64,000 bases of DNA from Mesorhizobium sp. WSM4904 (GTDB lineage: Bacteria > Pseudomonadota > Alphaproteobacteria > Rhizobiales > Rhizobiaceae), in NCBI RefSeq assembly GCF_029674545.1, contig NZ_CP121354.1:1488001-1552000 (forward strand), in the 5' to 3' direction. Below, one piece after another: positions 17,956 through 27,734 of the stretch. Position numbers and translations under genes: made by a program. The notes beneath the pieces were generated by a model, which worked only from the letters and a program-made list of their open reading frames with translations, made no database searches and had not been told where the DNA came from. How positions within the stretch are numbered: position 1 is the first letter of the stretch; each line of letters starts with the position of its first letter.

Positions 17956-17980
17956 TCGTCAGTTTCTCGAAAGCTAATCC
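17956..17980 (+). promoter_or_regulatory. tts box driving nopX
   Basis: GTCAGTTTCTCGAAAGCTA at 17958-17976 is close to the consensus. It is 210 bases before nopX and 70 bases after rhcC1. The box at 27712-27734 next to the nod box shares 19 of these bases. Confidence 0.92.
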
Positions 17981-18188
17981 GCTCATGATGAGTCCCGGCA
18001 GCTCTCGCGGTGACTCCGGCCATTGTGTTGGACCGAACCTTGGAGCCGGCCCGGAACACAGCAATTGAAGGCAGGGCAGGCGCATTCGTGACCTGCCGAC
18101 GCTTGGAATTGTCGAATTTTGTGAAACGCAAGGGATCTTCTGTCGGGGTCTCTTGTGGGGATTTCAACGTCACGTCTGAGGATGCATA

Positions 18189-20123
18189 ATGTCGGCCAGT
18201 AATCTTTCAACTTTCTACCGCTCAAATTCGCTACAGTCCGCAAGGGGTTGGCCGGGCCTGAAAGTTTCCCATTTTGCGACCCAGCATCAGCAAAGTGCAT
18301 CGTGCTTCGAAGCGATGCTGTCCACTTGTGTGCTGGCAGACAAGCCCGGCTCTTTCGCGCAAGGGGATCTGCCAGCGTCGAATCTTGATTCGACAATGGA
18401 TAAATTGCGGCAGGACCCTTTGGGCCATCTGGCACCGGATGTCTTGACATTGAATGGCTTGGAGCAACACCCACTGGATCTGCTGCCGCCAAATATGAGG
18501 GCGGCTCTCAAGGAGGACCAATCGCAACGCTCCAAGGCGACTGAAGCCCAACATCTGCTCGGCGTCACTCCGAAGATCGAGCCGGCTCCCAGGCCGAGCC
18601 CCGGAATCACGTGGAACGGTGGGTCGCTGACCACGGCTGAGTTGCAGATTGTTGCGGTACTCAACCGTCACAAGGACCAATGCCCGCTTACTTGGAAGTC
18701 GTTGACCGACAAAGCCAATGATCCCTCTACGCCACCGGATCTGAAAGCGGCGATCCAGGGACTGCAGCAGGATTCGGGACTTTTTTATGCGATTGGCTCG
18801 CAGGGCGACGGCCGCTGTGGAGGCAAGATCAACGCCAAGGACTTGGCCGGATTTTCAAACCACCACCCACAAGTTGCTGCATTTCAGGAAGCCCAAGCGC
18901 GAAGCTACGAGCAGAACTACATACCATCCGACGGCAGCGGAGGTTTGCAGCCTTCGGTCATGACCTTGAGCGATGCCTTGCGGGAGTTTTACCGGTACTC
19001 CGAAAATCTGTCCAAGGACCTGAGTCTGGATGAGTTCAAGAAAATGGTCGGCGGCGAATCGAAAAACGGCAAATTTCCGCCCCAGGTCATTGCGGCGGCG
19101 CAATATTTCCTCGATCACCCCGATGCTTGGAACCAGTTGTGCGGTGGCTCGAAAGGGAAGATGCACAAAGAGGATTTCCTGCAAGTCGCCTCATCGTCGA
19201 TGAGCCTCACGCAAACTGAGCTGAATACGGTCGAGATGATCAAGGACCATCAGGACACGTTCTTTGGAAGCGGTGTTCTGACTCGCGACAAACTGGCGAA
19301 AATGAAAGACGACAAGAGCCTTGATCCGAAAGTGCGGGAAGCAGCCTCTCAGCTCCTTTCAGATCCTCTTTTGTTTGGCCTCCTGAACAATTCGATCACG
19401 GGCTATAAGACCCATCATAAATTCTTCGACTTTGGCGGCGGGCATACGGTTGATTCCGGCAATATCAGCAAAAAAGACTTTGCCCATTTTTGCACAAACA
19501 TGTCGTCTGCGAACCGCAACGTTCAGCAGCCAATCACCCACGGCGCCCAAACCGCAGAAGAGCAGAATGCCGTCGCGGACATGAAGATGGGCCTGATGGA
19601 CCAGCCTGACATTAAGTCAGCCAAAAAGAACGGCGGGGCCGTCATGCACGTCGTCGACTCCGTGCTCAAAATCGAGACGAAAGTGCTCGACTTGGCGGCA
19701 ACGGCGGTGGGACTGCTCAGCTTCATTCCGGGCCTCGGACAAGTAGCCGATCTTGCCTCGATGGTTCTCGAGGCTGAGTCGCAAGCAGCCAATCTCCTGC
19801 GTACGGCCATTAACGGAGGCGATATGAAGCGAGCGCTGGAGGAAGCTGGCCTCAATATGGCCGCGCAGGCGATCGGCCTTATCGCAGGCCCCGAGGTCAA
19901 GCTGGCCATTCGAAATGGGCTCGTAAAGCACCTGATGGAAGAGGCCTTGGCGGCAGGCATTGATCTTTCGGTCTCGACGGCGCAGGACTACGCAGAAGGC
20001 TATGTGAATAACCTCAAAGCGCGCCTTGCAGGCGGCCCTGAGCAAAGCCTAGGCCTTCCGAGCATGCCATCATTCCAGAGTGTGGCAAGCAATGTGCCCT
20101 TCGTCGGCATTGCCTTATCCTAG
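18189..20123 (+). CDS. nopX: NopX (NolX), T3SS translocon protein, HrpF family
   Basis: 644-residue secreted protein thought to form the pore in the plant membrane. The ATG is preceded by a TGAGGA ribosome site. NolX/HrpF features are visible: repeated acidic 'EF-hand-like' segments (ITWNGGSLTTAELQIVAVL, GRCGGKINAKDLAGFSNHHP, GVLTRDKLAKMKDDKSLDPK, HTVDSGNISKKDFAHFC), and two hydrophobic stretches near the C-terminus (VLDLAATAVGLLSFIPGLG and AAQAIGLIAGPEVKLAI). The length is slightly above the NolX known from R. fredii. A tts box lies upstream, and the gene closes the nopB/rhcC1/nopX cluster. Confidence 0.95.
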   Translation: MSASNLSTFYRSNSLQSARGWPGLKVSHFATQHQQSASCFEAMLSTCVLADKPGSFAQGDLPASNLDSTMDKLRQDPLGHLAPDVLTLNGLEQHPLDLLPPNMRAALKEDQSQRSKATEAQHLLGVTPKIEPAPRPSPGITWNGGSLTTAELQIVAVLNRHKDQCPLTWKSLTDKANDPSTPPDLKAAIQGLQQDSGLFYAIGSQGDGRCGGKINAKDLAGFSNHHPQVAAFQEAQARSYEQNYIPSDGSGGLQPSVMTLSDALREFYRYSENLSKDLSLDEFKKMVGGESKNGKFPPQVIAAAQYFLDHPDAWNQLCGGSKGKMHKEDFLQVASSSMSLTQTELNTVEMIKDHQDTFFGSGVLTRDKLAKMKDDKSLDPKVREAASQLLSDPLLFGLLNNSITGYKTHHKFFDFGGGHTVDSGNISKKDFAHFCTNMSSANRNVQQPITHGAQTAEEQNAVADMKMGLMDQPDIKSAKKNGGAVMHVVDSVLKIETKVLDLAATAVGLLSFIPGLGQVADLASMVLEAESQAANLLRTAINGGDMKRALEEAGLNMAAQAIGLIAGPEVKLAIRNGLVKHLMEEALAAGIDLSVSTAQDYAEGYVNNLKARLAGGPEQSLGLPSMPSFQSVASNVPFVGIALS

Positions 20124-20304
20124 CCGTCGCCTTGCGCGGAAGCTTTGGCTCGCGCGCTGACATAAGGGTCATTGTGGCACAAGCAGGGGTTCATCCGCAT
20201 CAACGCAAGCGGTGTTCCTGACGCCATCTGGATCGGACTGTGAGGGGGATGTCCGAAGTCTGTGAAGACTTCGGTATATGACGACTTCAGAGTTACGCTG
20301 AGCC

Positions 20305-20480
20305 CAGCCATCTCGAGCCGGTGCGCCGGGTCGAGGTTTTCACGGGCGCCGGCCGGTAGCGGGAATGGTCTCCGGAAGGCACGGCGCGGATGGTGGCGGA
20401 GCGGCGCAGCCGAAGGAACGGCTGTCGCGCGCCCAGGGCGGCCTCCCGAACAGCAGACGATGATCTCCTGCCTTGGGCCT
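20305..20480 (+). pseudogene. IS66-type OrfA remnant
   Basis: The frame reads RRVEVFTGAGR, stop, REWSPEGTARMVAE and resembles the start of IS66 OrfA proteins (VEVITG...RRRWS-E-KA-IVAE). One in-frame stop and later frame breaks show decay. No complete element or inverted repeats were seen. Confidence 0.5.
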
Positions 20481-20589
20481 ATATCCTCGTGCCACGCTCA
20501 AGGCAGTCGGCTGAAAACAGCGCTGATTTAAAACAGCATTATCCTGCACTGCACCCTCGATCCTTGCGCTCACCGATCGCTCGTCGACA

Positions 20590-20930
20590 CGCACGCGGTC
20601 AAGTCGTTATCGGCGCTATGCCGATGGGCTTCGAGAGCAAGGTGGACGCTGAGCGGTGCGTCAGCCTCAGGGCGCGGCTGGCCAGCTTTGGGTCTCACGC
20701 TCTATGACGGCAACACCCGGCTGATCCACTTGGCCTGTTCGCGGGCTCCCGGCAGCGGCGCGGAAGCCACGGTCCGCCTTCCTCGGCTTCAGGCCAAAGA
20801 TACCGCAGCATGCTCCAGAGCTATGTCTGCCGCCTTCGCCCCATCGTCGCTGGTCATGTGGAAAGGACAAGCAGGCTACGCACCCTATAATCCCGTCGGG
20901 CAGGATTCGACAGTCGACGGCGAGACATTC
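20590..20930 (+). pseudogene. Group II intron reverse transcriptase/maturase remnant
   Basis: Conserved pieces of the reverse transcriptase palm appear in successive frames. GFESKVDAERCVSLRARLASFG is followed after a one-base shift by GLTLYDGNTRLIHL, and then by FLGFRPK. These match the intron-encoded pattern (-GF---ADA---L--RL--FGL-LH--KTRLIEF... FLGF). At least two frameshifts make it non-functional. The rest of the stretch to 21179 contains nothing I can name. Confidence 0.6.
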
Positions 20931-21179
20931 GCCAAACCTCCCCCTTGATTCTCAGCAACGTTAAAAAAAATTCACATAATGTTCGTGAGTGTAGTCTCCT
21001 GTCAGGTGGTACATTAGCCCCAATATCTGGCGTCTTAGTCGTAGAAAGGACTGTGATCTATCTTCCATTAGCATCCATACCAGCGGATTTACAGCAAATG
21101 ACGAGAGAGGTCTCATGCGGATTGATGGGGATAGAAGGGCTAGCGGCTTGCTGCATCCCGTCCGGGTTGATGCTAACCA

Positions 21180-21524
21180 ATGTTGACACTGGTAAATCGC
21201 CTAAGGACGGCAGCGCATCTTGATCGCCTTCGAATCCTGGGCCTTTGCGCGCATGCGGATCTAACCGTCGGCGAGCTGGCCGATATTACCGGTCTGCCTC
21301 GCGAGCAGGTTCGACGCCACGTTCGGCGGCTGGTCAGAGCCAACTTTCTTTGCTGCAACGAACAACGTCCGCAGTCTTCGTACCATATGCAAGCAGGAGG
21401 CAAGGATGGCGAGCTGGCTCAATTGGTGGTCGATCTCCTGCCCCACGATGATGGCCATCATAAAAGAGACCTACAACGCCTGGAAGCAATACAAGACGCG
21501 CGGTTGAAGGGACCGCCTGCTTGA
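21180..21524 (+). CDS. ArsR-type HTH regulator, truncated relative to its methyltransferase-fused relatives
   Basis: 114-residue protein with a winged-helix of the ArsR type (LTVGELADITGLPREQVRRHVRRLVRANFL) followed by LAQLVVDLLPHDDGHHKRDLQRLEAIQDAR. That linker resembles alphaproteobacterial proteins in which an ArsR domain is fused to a SAM-dependent methyltransferase and which sit by methionine-cycle genes. Here the protein stops soon after the linker, so the methyltransferase half is absent. It lies 37 bases before glyA and could regulate glyA-metK. No ArsR operator was recognised. Confidence 0.65.
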   Translation: MLTLVNRLRTAAHLDRLRILGLCAHADLTVGELADITGLPREQVRRHVRRLVRANFLCCNEQRPQSSYHMQAGGKDGELAQLVVDLLPHDDGHHKRDLQRLEAIQDARLKGPPA

Positions 21525-21561
21525 TCGTGAAATAGATCAGTCCAAATGGAGCGCGACTACC

Positions 21562-22899
21562 ATGGATAACTCCGCCGGCGGCGCCATCGCGCAGCCCGAC
21601 ACTTACGGGCGGCCTCACTTAGCCGCCGTCGACTCCCGCGTTCACGAACTGCTTCTAAGACAGGAGCGTCAGGAGCGGACAACTCTCAAACTGATCGCCT
21701 CCGAGAACTTTGCCTCCTCGGCGGTGTTGGAAGCGACCGGGTCGATTTTCACCAACAAGTATGCCGAGGGATACCCCGGTGCGCGCTACTACGCCGGAAA
21801 CGAGATCGTCGATGAGCTTGAGACCCTCGCGATCGAGCGCCTGAAAGCGCTATTTGGCAGTGAACATGCCAACGTCCAGCCTTATTCAGGCTCGCCAGCC
21901 AACCAGGCTGTCTATCGCGCGCTTTTGAGCCCCCGTGACAAAGTCATGGGCTTGCCTTTACCCGAAGGCGGCCATCTGACTCACGGTTGGTCCGTCAATT
22001 TTTCCGGCAGCGATTATCAGCGCGTCCCGTACAGGCTGCACGAAAAGACACAGCAAATTGACTATGACCACTTGCGCGAGACCGCCAAGCGGGAACGCCC
22101 GAAGCTAATTTGGGTCGGCGGAACTGCTTATCCGCGTATTTTTGACTACGCGGCAATGGCCGAAATTGCTTCGGAGGTGAACTCGTATCTGGTGGCTGAC
22201 ATCGCCCACATCTGCGGCCTGGTTGTCGCAGGAGTGCATCCGAACCCCGTGTCCCATTGCGATGTGGTCACCAGCACCTCTCACAAGTCGATCCGCGGTC
22301 CCCGGGGTGGCTTCATTTTATCAAGGAATGAAGACCGTTATCAGCCCCTCCATCATCCGAAGAGCAAACACAATCTGGCCAAACGTATAGACCGCGCCGT
22401 GTTCCCTCTTCTGCAAGGCGGACCGCATATGAATACTATCGCCGCGCTTGCCGTCGCTTTGCAGGAAGCAGCGAACTCGTCCTTTCGTGTCTACGGTCAG
22501 CAGATCGTCCACAACGCCAAGGCTCTGGCCCAGGCACTTCTGGAGCGAGGTTATGAACTCGTCACCGGGGGCACTGACAATCACATGCTGATCCTTGATC
22601 TTCGGGACCGGTCGCTGTCAGGCAAAGCCTATGCGGAGCGCTTATCGCGTGCAGGCATCATTGCGAATTTCAATATGGTCCCGGGCGACCGGCGGCATCC
22701 GGCGCTGACAAGCGGCATCCGCTTAGGGACACCAGCGGTGACGTCCATGGGCATGCGCGAAACGGAGATGGTGCAGATCGCCGCTTTCATCGACTCGGTC
22801 TGCCGCCAGCCCGATGACCAGGAAGTTCATGCGAGCGTACGAAGAGACGTTGCCGACTTCTGCACTGCGTTCGATGTTCCCGGCATCCCCGACCGATAA
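21562..22899 (+). CDS. glyA: Serine hydroxymethyltransferase
   Basis: 445-residue PLP enzyme converting serine plus tetrahydrofolate to glycine plus methylene-THF. The PLP-lysine motif is intact (VVTSTSHKSIRGPRGG). N-terminal signatures are LKLIASENFASSAVLEATGS, TNKYAEGYPGARYY (written here in parts) and NVQPYSGSPANQAVY. Family length is slightly above the usual ~430. The ATG at 21562 has a GGAG site upstream. It is followed 57 bases later by metK, so the pair supplies one-carbon units and SAM. The sequence looks less G+C-biased than the adenosine-kinase/tdh pair downstream, and is probably an extra island copy besides a chromosomal glyA. Confidence 0.95.
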   Translation: MDNSAGGAIAQPDTYGRPHLAAVDSRVHELLLRQERQERTTLKLIASENFASSAVLEATGSIFTNKYAEGYPGARYYAGNEIVDELETLAIERLKALFGSEHANVQPYSGSPANQAVYRALLSPRDKVMGLPLPEGGHLTHGWSVNFSGSDYQRVPYRLHEKTQQIDYDHLRETAKRERPKLIWVGGTAYPRIFDYAAMAEIASEVNSYLVADIAHICGLVVAGVHPNPVSHCDVVTSTSHKSIRGPRGGFILSRNEDRYQPLHHPKSKHNLAKRIDRAVFPLLQGGPHMNTIAALAVALQEAANSSFRVYGQQIVHNAKALAQALLERGYELVTGGTDNHMLILDLRDRSLSGKAYAERLSRAGIIANFNMVPGDRRHPALTSGIRLGTPAVTSMGMRETEMVQIAAFIDSVCRQPDDQEVHASVRRDVADFCTAFDVPGIPDR

Positions 22900-22956
22900 G
22901 CCACCCCAATCCAGAAACTCCTCACTAACTCCAGCACTTGAAGCGAGGGCATTTTT

Positions 22957-24132
22957 ATGACCAGGCAGTTCGTGTTCTCTTCCGAATCCGTCGGCGCGGG
23001 ACACCCCGATAAGATGGCAGACAACATCTCCGATGCCATTCTCGATGCGGTCCTGCGCACCGATCCGAAGGCGCGCGTCGCCTGTGAAGTGTTGGTGAAG
23101 ACGGGGATGGTCGTTGTGGCTGGCGAGATCACCAGCCATGCCCACATCGATTACAGCCAAGTCGCCCGCGATACGATACTCGATATTGGCTACGACGATG
23201 ATGCGATTGGCTTTGATGGTCGACGTTGCGCCGTCGTTCTGGCCCTCACCGAGCAGTCGCCCGACATAAGCCAGGGCGTTGATGAAGGACGAGGGCAGGA
23301 TCTCGGGCAAGGGGCAGGGGATCAGGGCATCATGTTTGGATTCGCATGCAACGAGACGGATACATTGATGCCCCTGCCGATCCAACTCGCTCACCATTTG
23401 ACGAAAAGACAGGCCGAGGTCCGGAAAGCGGGACAGCTTGGCTGGCTGCGTCCGGACGTGAAATCTCAAGTGTCGGTACGCTACGAAGGGCTCCGCCCGG
23501 TGGCGCTGGATACCATAGTCCTGTCAACGCAGCATGACGAAGCGGTCTCACAAGCCACGGTCCGCGAAGGCGTCATTGAGGAGATCATAAAACCGGTCCT
23601 GCCGGCCCACCTGGATACTTCGGGGATCAGATTTCTGGTCAACCCAACAGGGCGGTTCGTGGTCGGTGGGCCTGCCGGCGACTGCGGCCTCACAGGACGG
23701 AAGATCATCGTCGATTCCTACGGTGGGACCGGGCGTCACGGCGGCGGTGCCTTTTCGGGCAAGGACCCATCCAAGGTTGACCGCTCGGCGGCCTATGCCG
23801 CCCGGTATGTCGCGAAGAACATCGTTGCCAGCGGCCTTGCGGAGGTCTGCGAGGTTCAGCTTGCCTACGCGATCGGCGTGGCCAGTCCGGTTTCTGTCAT
23901 GGTCAATACCTTCGGAACCGCAAGGATCGAGGAAAAAAGGATCGAGCGCCTTGTTCTCGAGGTTTTCAATCTCCGACCGAAAGGCATCATCAAGATGCTT
24001 GATCTCTTACGGCCGATATACCGCAAGACGGCGACATACGGACACTTCGGGCGTGAAGAGCCTGAGTTCACTTGGGAGAAGACGGACAAAGCTGACGATT
24101 TGCTGCGTGAAGCCGGACCGGCAGCTGCGTGA
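22957..24132 (+). CDS. metK: S-adenosylmethionine synthetase
   Basis: 391-residue enzyme making SAM from ATP and methionine. Diagnostic motifs are intact: [49 protein letters not shown] and [11 protein letters not shown]. It has the shorter ~390-residue layout, whereas I recall many alphaproteobacterial housekeeping MetK proteins being ~420 residues, suggesting a transferred paralogue. It follows glyA by 57 bases and precedes the adenosine-kinase-like gene by 100 bases. Confidence 0.95.
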   Translation: MTRQFVFSSESVGAGHPDKMADNISDAILDAVLRTDPKARVACEVLVKTGMVVVAGEITSHAHIDYSQVARDTILDIGYDDDAIGFDGRRCAVVLALTEQSPDISQGVDEGRGQDLGQGAGDQGIMFGFACNETDTLMPLPIQLAHHLTKRQAEVRKAGQLGWLRPDVKSQVSVRYEGLRPVALDTIVLSTQHDEAVSQATVREGVIEEIIKPVLPAHLDTSGIRFLVNPTGRFVVGGPAGDCGLTGRKIIVDSYGGTGRHGGGAFSGKDPSKVDRSAAYAARYVAKNIVASGLAEVCEVQLAYAIGVASPVSVMVNTFGTARIEEKRIERLVLEVFNLRPKGIIKMLDLLRPIYRKTATYGHFGREEPEFTWEKTDKADDLLREAGPAAA

Positions 24133-24232
24133 GGGCGGCTGGATCAAGCGCATGCGGCAACCCATTTCAACTCGCGAGACCACGCCCGGCCGGCGTGGCA
24201 AGAAGCCGGCTCGGGTTTTGGCGGAGATTTTG

Positions 24233-25246
24233 ATGCCGGATTATGACGTGCTTTGCATCGGCAATGCCATTGTCGACATCATCGCCCAGTGCGACGAGGA
24301 ATTCCTCGAGACCAACGGCATCATCAAGGGCGCGATGAACCTCATCGACACACAACGCGCCGAACTGCTCTACAGCCGCATGGGCCCGGCGATCGAAGCG
24401 TCCGGCGGCAGCGCCGGCAACACGGCGGCCGGCGTCGCCAGCTTTGGCGGCCGCGCGGCCTTCTTCGGCAAGGTCTCCAACGATGCGCTGGGCGAAATCT
24501 ACGCCCACGACATCCATGCGCAGGGCGTCGCCTTCGGCACCACGCCGCTCAAGGGTGAGCCGCCGACGGCGCGCTCGATGATCTTCGTCACGCCCGACGG
24601 CGAGCGCTCGATGAACACCTATCTCGGCGCCTGCGTCGAGCTTGGCCCTGAGGATGTCGAAGCCGACAAGGCGTCCGGCGCCAAGGTCACCTATTTCGAA
24701 GGCTATCTGTGGGACCCGCCGCGCGCCAAGGAGGCAATCCGCCAGACGGCGAAGCTGGCGCACGCGGCAGGCCGAGAAGTGTCGATGACGCTGTCGGATT
24801 CGTTCTGCGTCGACCGCTACCGCGACGAATTCCTCGACCTGGTGCGCTCGGGCACGGTCGACATCGTCTTTGCCAACAGCCACGAGATCAAGTCGCTCTA
24901 CCAGACATCGTCGTTCGACGAGGCGCTGGCCCAGATCCGCAAGGATTGCCGGATCGCCGCCGTCACCCGCTCGGAAAAAGGCTCGGTGATCGTGCGCGGC
25001 GACGAGACCGTGGTGATCAAGGCGACCGCCATCAAGGAACTGGTCGACACGACGGGCGCCGGCGATCTCTATGCCGCCGGCTTCCTGCATGGCTACACGC
25101 AAGGCCGCGACCTGCAGACTTGCGGCGACCTTGGCTCACTGGCAGCCGGATTGGTGATCCAGCAGATCGGCCCCAGGCCCCGTCAGAATTTGCGCCGCGA
25201 GGCTGAGCAGGCGGGGCTGACCATTCCGGACGTTCAAACGAGTTAG
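24233..25246 (+). CDS. PfkB-family sugar/nucleoside kinase, adenosine kinase-like
   Basis: 337-residue PfkB kinase from [19 protein letters not shown] (ATG 24233, GGAG upstream). Family signatures: [20 protein letters not shown] near residue 60, and the anion-hole/catalytic motif [16 protein letters not shown] near residue 265. The closest remembered relatives are rhizobial adenosine kinase/fructokinase-annotated proteins. Beside glyA and metK, adenosine recovery from the methyl cycle would make sense, but that is inferred from context. Third codon positions are strongly G/C here and in tdh, more like core-chromosome genes than the island genes around them. Confidence 0.85.
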   Translation: MPDYDVLCIGNAIVDIIAQCDEEFLETNGIIKGAMNLIDTQRAELLYSRMGPAIEASGGSAGNTAAGVASFGGRAAFFGKVSNDALGEIYAHDIHAQGVAFGTTPLKGEPPTARSMIFVTPDGERSMNTYLGACVELGPEDVEADKASGAKVTYFEGYLWDPPRAKEAIRQTAKLAHAAGREVSMTLSDSFCVDRYRDEFLDLVRSGTVDIVFANSHEIKSLYQTSSFDEALAQIRKDCRIAAVTRSEKGSVIVRGDETVVIKATAIKELVDTTGAGDLYAAGFLHGYTQGRDLQTCGDLGSLAAGLVIQQIGPRPRQNLRREAEQAGLTIPDVQTS

Positions 25247-25311
25247 TGGCCTACCTTCCCGTTGTGCAGGCTATCTCGCCAGAAGCGCAATCACGGAATA
25301 GGGAAATCCTG

Positions 25312-26346
25312 ATGTCGAACATGATGAAGGCGCTTGTGAAGGCCAAGGCCGAACCGGGCATCTGGATGGAAGAGGTGCCGGTGCCGGAAATCGGCCCCAA
25401 CGACGTGCTGATCAAGATCAAGAAGACGGCGATCTGCGGCACCGACGTGCACATCTACAATTGGGACCAGTGGGCGCAGAAGACGGTGCCGGTGCCGATG
25501 GTGACGGGCCATGAATTCGTCGGCACCGTTGCCGATTTCGGCGCAGCGGTCACCGAATACAAGGTCGGCCAGCGTGTATCGGGCGAAGGCCACATCGTCT
25601 GCGGCCATTGCCGCAACTGTCGCGCCGGGCGAGGGCATCTGTGCCGCAACACGCTCGGCGTCGGCGTCAACCGTCCAGGCGCCTTCGGCGAGTATCTGGC
25701 GATCCCGCAGCACAATGTCGTGCCGATCCCCGACGATGTGCCCGATGAGATTGCCGCGATCTTCGATCCCTTGGGCAATGCCGTCCACACCGCATTGTCC
25801 TTCGATCTGGTCGGCGAGGACGTGCTGGTGACTGGCGCCGGGCCGATCGGCATCATGGGCGCGCTCGTCGCCCAATGCGTCGGCGCGCGCAAAGTGGTCA
25901 TCACTGACATCAACCCGGTGCGGCTGGCGCTAGCCAAGAAACTCGGCGTCCAGCATGTCGTCGACGCCTCGAAGGAGAAGCTGCGCGACGTCATGCCGGT
26001 GCTCGGCATGACCGAGGGGTTCGACGTCGGCCTCGAAATGTCAGGCGCCGCCCCCGCTTTCCGCGACATGATCGACACCATGAACAATGGCGGCAAGATC
26101 GCCATTCTGGGCATCGCGCCGACCGGCTTCGAGATCGACTGGAACAAGGTCATCTTCAAGATGCTGCATCTCAAAGGCATCTACGGCCGCGAGATGTTCG
26201 AAACCTGGTACAAGATGATCGCGCTTGTGCAGGGTCCGCTGGATGTCTCCGGCCTGATCACCCACCGCATCGGCATCGACGATTTTCAGATCGGTTTCGA
26301 TGCGATGAAGAGCGGCAGTTCCGGCAAGGTGGTGATGGACTGGTAG
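25312..26346 (+). CDS. tdh: L-threonine 3-dehydrogenase
   Basis: 344-residue zinc-dependent medium-chain dehydrogenase oxidising threonine to 2-amino-3-ketobutyrate with NAD. Catalytic-zinc motif [19 protein letters not shown], and structural-zinc Cys cluster [16 protein letters not shown] are present. The Rossmann motif is [13 protein letters not shown]. The C-terminus [10 protein letters not shown] is typical. The usual partner gene kbl (glycine C-acetyltransferase) is not adjacent. With glyA in the same block, threonine, glycine and one-carbon metabolism are linked. Confidence 0.93.
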   Translation: MSNMMKALVKAKAEPGIWMEEVPVPEIGPNDVLIKIKKTAICGTDVHIYNWDQWAQKTVPVPMVTGHEFVGTVADFGAAVTEYKVGQRVSGEGHIVCGHCRNCRAGRGHLCRNTLGVGVNRPGAFGEYLAIPQHNVVPIPDDVPDEIAAIFDPLGNAVHTALSFDLVGEDVLVTGAGPIGIMGALVAQCVGARKVVITDINPVRLALAKKLGVQHVVDASKEKLRDVMPVLGMTEGFDVGLEMSGAAPAFRDMIDTMNNGGKIAILGIAPTGFEIDWNKVIFKMLHLKGIYGREMFETWYKMIALVQGPLDVSGLITHRIGIDDFQIGFDAMKSGSSGKVVMDW

Positions 26347-26804
26347 GGATTGCCTTGGCCGCTATTCAGGAAAAGCTGACGACAGCACCTCTGGTCCGCC
26401 GGACATTTTCCAACTAGGGGAACATGGCTGGGTGGAGAGCTATGGCTCCGCTACGTGCGCTCGCTAATCATATACGGCGACGTATCGCGGCCCACCCGGT
26501 GACGGTCGATGGGGCAATTCGCTTCAGTCGATGACGGAAACCCGGTGAACCGATGCTGAGGCCCCGACGCGATCGTCTATTTCCTATGATCTGCGATTGA
26601 GGTCGAGGTGTTGCCGCTTTCAGCGGGTAAGATGCGATAGACGACTTCCGGTACCCTTCCGGTCAGCGAAAAGGAAGGCAACGAGCCGCATTGCCTCAAG
26701 CAAAATGTTACCAATAGTGTCCTGTTCCAAAGGGGATGGACAGGTCGTGCCATTCCGGTTCGGGGGAAGGATGGCGCGGCTCAGCATGGCGACACGGTGA
26801 AGCG
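26347..26804. other. Intergenic stretch, no gene recognised
   Basis: This follows tdh and precedes the decayed transposase. No start with a ribosome site leads into a convincing frame. Confidence 0.4.
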
Positions 26805-27560
26805 GCGATCGTGGAGCTTTATTGCGGCGTTGACAAGCGGCGCATTCTGGATGAGTTCGAGGCGGTAACCGGCTATTATTCGCAAGCGCGCGATCCGTCT
26901 TATGAACCGTCGTGAGCAGAGGCCGTCTGCGGGCAAGAGCCGCAGCCGCTGTTACGGCAGCGATGTCCGCGACGCGCTCATCGTGTTGTGGGAGGATTCG
27001 GAGCGGCTGGGTCCGCATCGACGCTCGCGGCGGCCAGCGCCGCCGGGCAGGAATGAGTTCGCAGTTCGCCGCTCGGTGCCAGCCCGCACCTTCGGCGATT
27101 GGAAAGATCCGCCGCCCGGCTTTGTTGAGCGCATTCGGGCACGTCTTCGTCAGGGAGCTTCGTGCAGACGATGGTGCTGACCGGATTGCCGCCGGCTGGA
27201 CCGATTGCATTCCGCTCCGCACGCGCGACAGCGGCAATGTGATCATGGCGATCAAGCAGGCCCGCTCCCGGTTTCGCTGACCCTGTGCTGCTGTTTGCCG
27301 GCATCCGCCCGCACAGGAAGAGCTTGTAAAAGTGCGGAAATCGAGGAGCCGTTGGTCGTCGATCTTCAGCCTGAACGCGGTCGTTTGCTGGTGCCGCAAA
27401 TCGGCTGTTGCATGTACATCCCTGTCAGACGTCAGTTTTCCTCGCCTATTTTGGTGTCGAGCGCGAAGTGCTCCAACCAGATTGCAAGGCTTTTTGGAAA
27501 TGAGAGCGGCTTTGCGCAGGGCGCTCCGTTGTTGAGCATTCAAGCTACCAAGCCAATGAC
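26805..27560 (+). pseudogene. Decayed transposase (integrase-core type)
   Basis: Fragments in several plus-strand frames follow the order of a DDE transposase common in Mesorhizobium islands. They are KRRILDEFEAVTGYYS, RAIRLMNRREQRPSAGKSRS, CYGSDVRDALIVLWEDSERL, FGDWKDPPPGFVE, and AGWTDCIPLRTRDSGNVIMA. Stops and frameshifts separate the pieces. The long minus-strand open frame over the same DNA is a shadow. No terminal repeats were found. Confidence 0.65.
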
Positions 27561-27668
27561 GCGCAGGTTCCACCAGGCTCGCCAGCCTTGAAGGACAGCG
27601 AAAAAAGCAGAGCACGACAGACACAACAGTGCATCAGGACGCCGCAGTCGTTGAAGATGGTGCGCTGC

Positions 27669-27716
27669 ATCCATACCGTGGATGCATTCGATCCAAATAA
27701 TCGATTTGTTCAATCA
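27669..27716 (+). promoter_or_regulatory. nod box (NodD binding site) upstream of ttsI
   Basis: ATCCATACCGTGGATG is followed after CATTCG by ATCCAAATAATCGATTTG and TTCAATC. This matches the ~47-base nod-box layout (ATCCA...ATG, ATC-AAA-AATCGATT, CAATC). It ends about 320 bases before ttsI, and other rhizobia place a nod box in front of ttsI to couple T3SS induction to flavonoids. Confidence 0.92.
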
Positions 27717-27734
27717 GTTTCTCGAAAGCTAACC
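27711..27734 (+). promoter_or_regulatory. tts box overlapping the 3' end of the nod box
   Basis: ATCAGTTTCTCGAAAGCTA at 27713-27731 matches the nopX tts box except for the first base of GTCAG. Its 5' bases are the last bases of the nod box. It points toward ttsI, suggesting TtsI feedback on its own promoter. Confidence 0.82.

Noticed and set aside
21130..21160. Possible sigma-54 promoter (GG-N10-GC, ending TTGCT) before the ArsR-like gene
   Set aside because: Only the GG and TTGCT positions agree; TGGCAC is absent and no NifA site with TGT-N10-ACA was found upstream.
24167..25102. 311-codon minus-strand frame and other long frames opposite tdh
   Set aside because: Shadows caused by high G+C third positions in the PfkB kinase and tdh genes.
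26620..27624. Long minus-strand open frame of 334 codons
   Set aside because: It covers the decayed plus-strand transposase, whose conserved pieces are recognisable. The minus product has no domain and a composition typical of a shadow frame.
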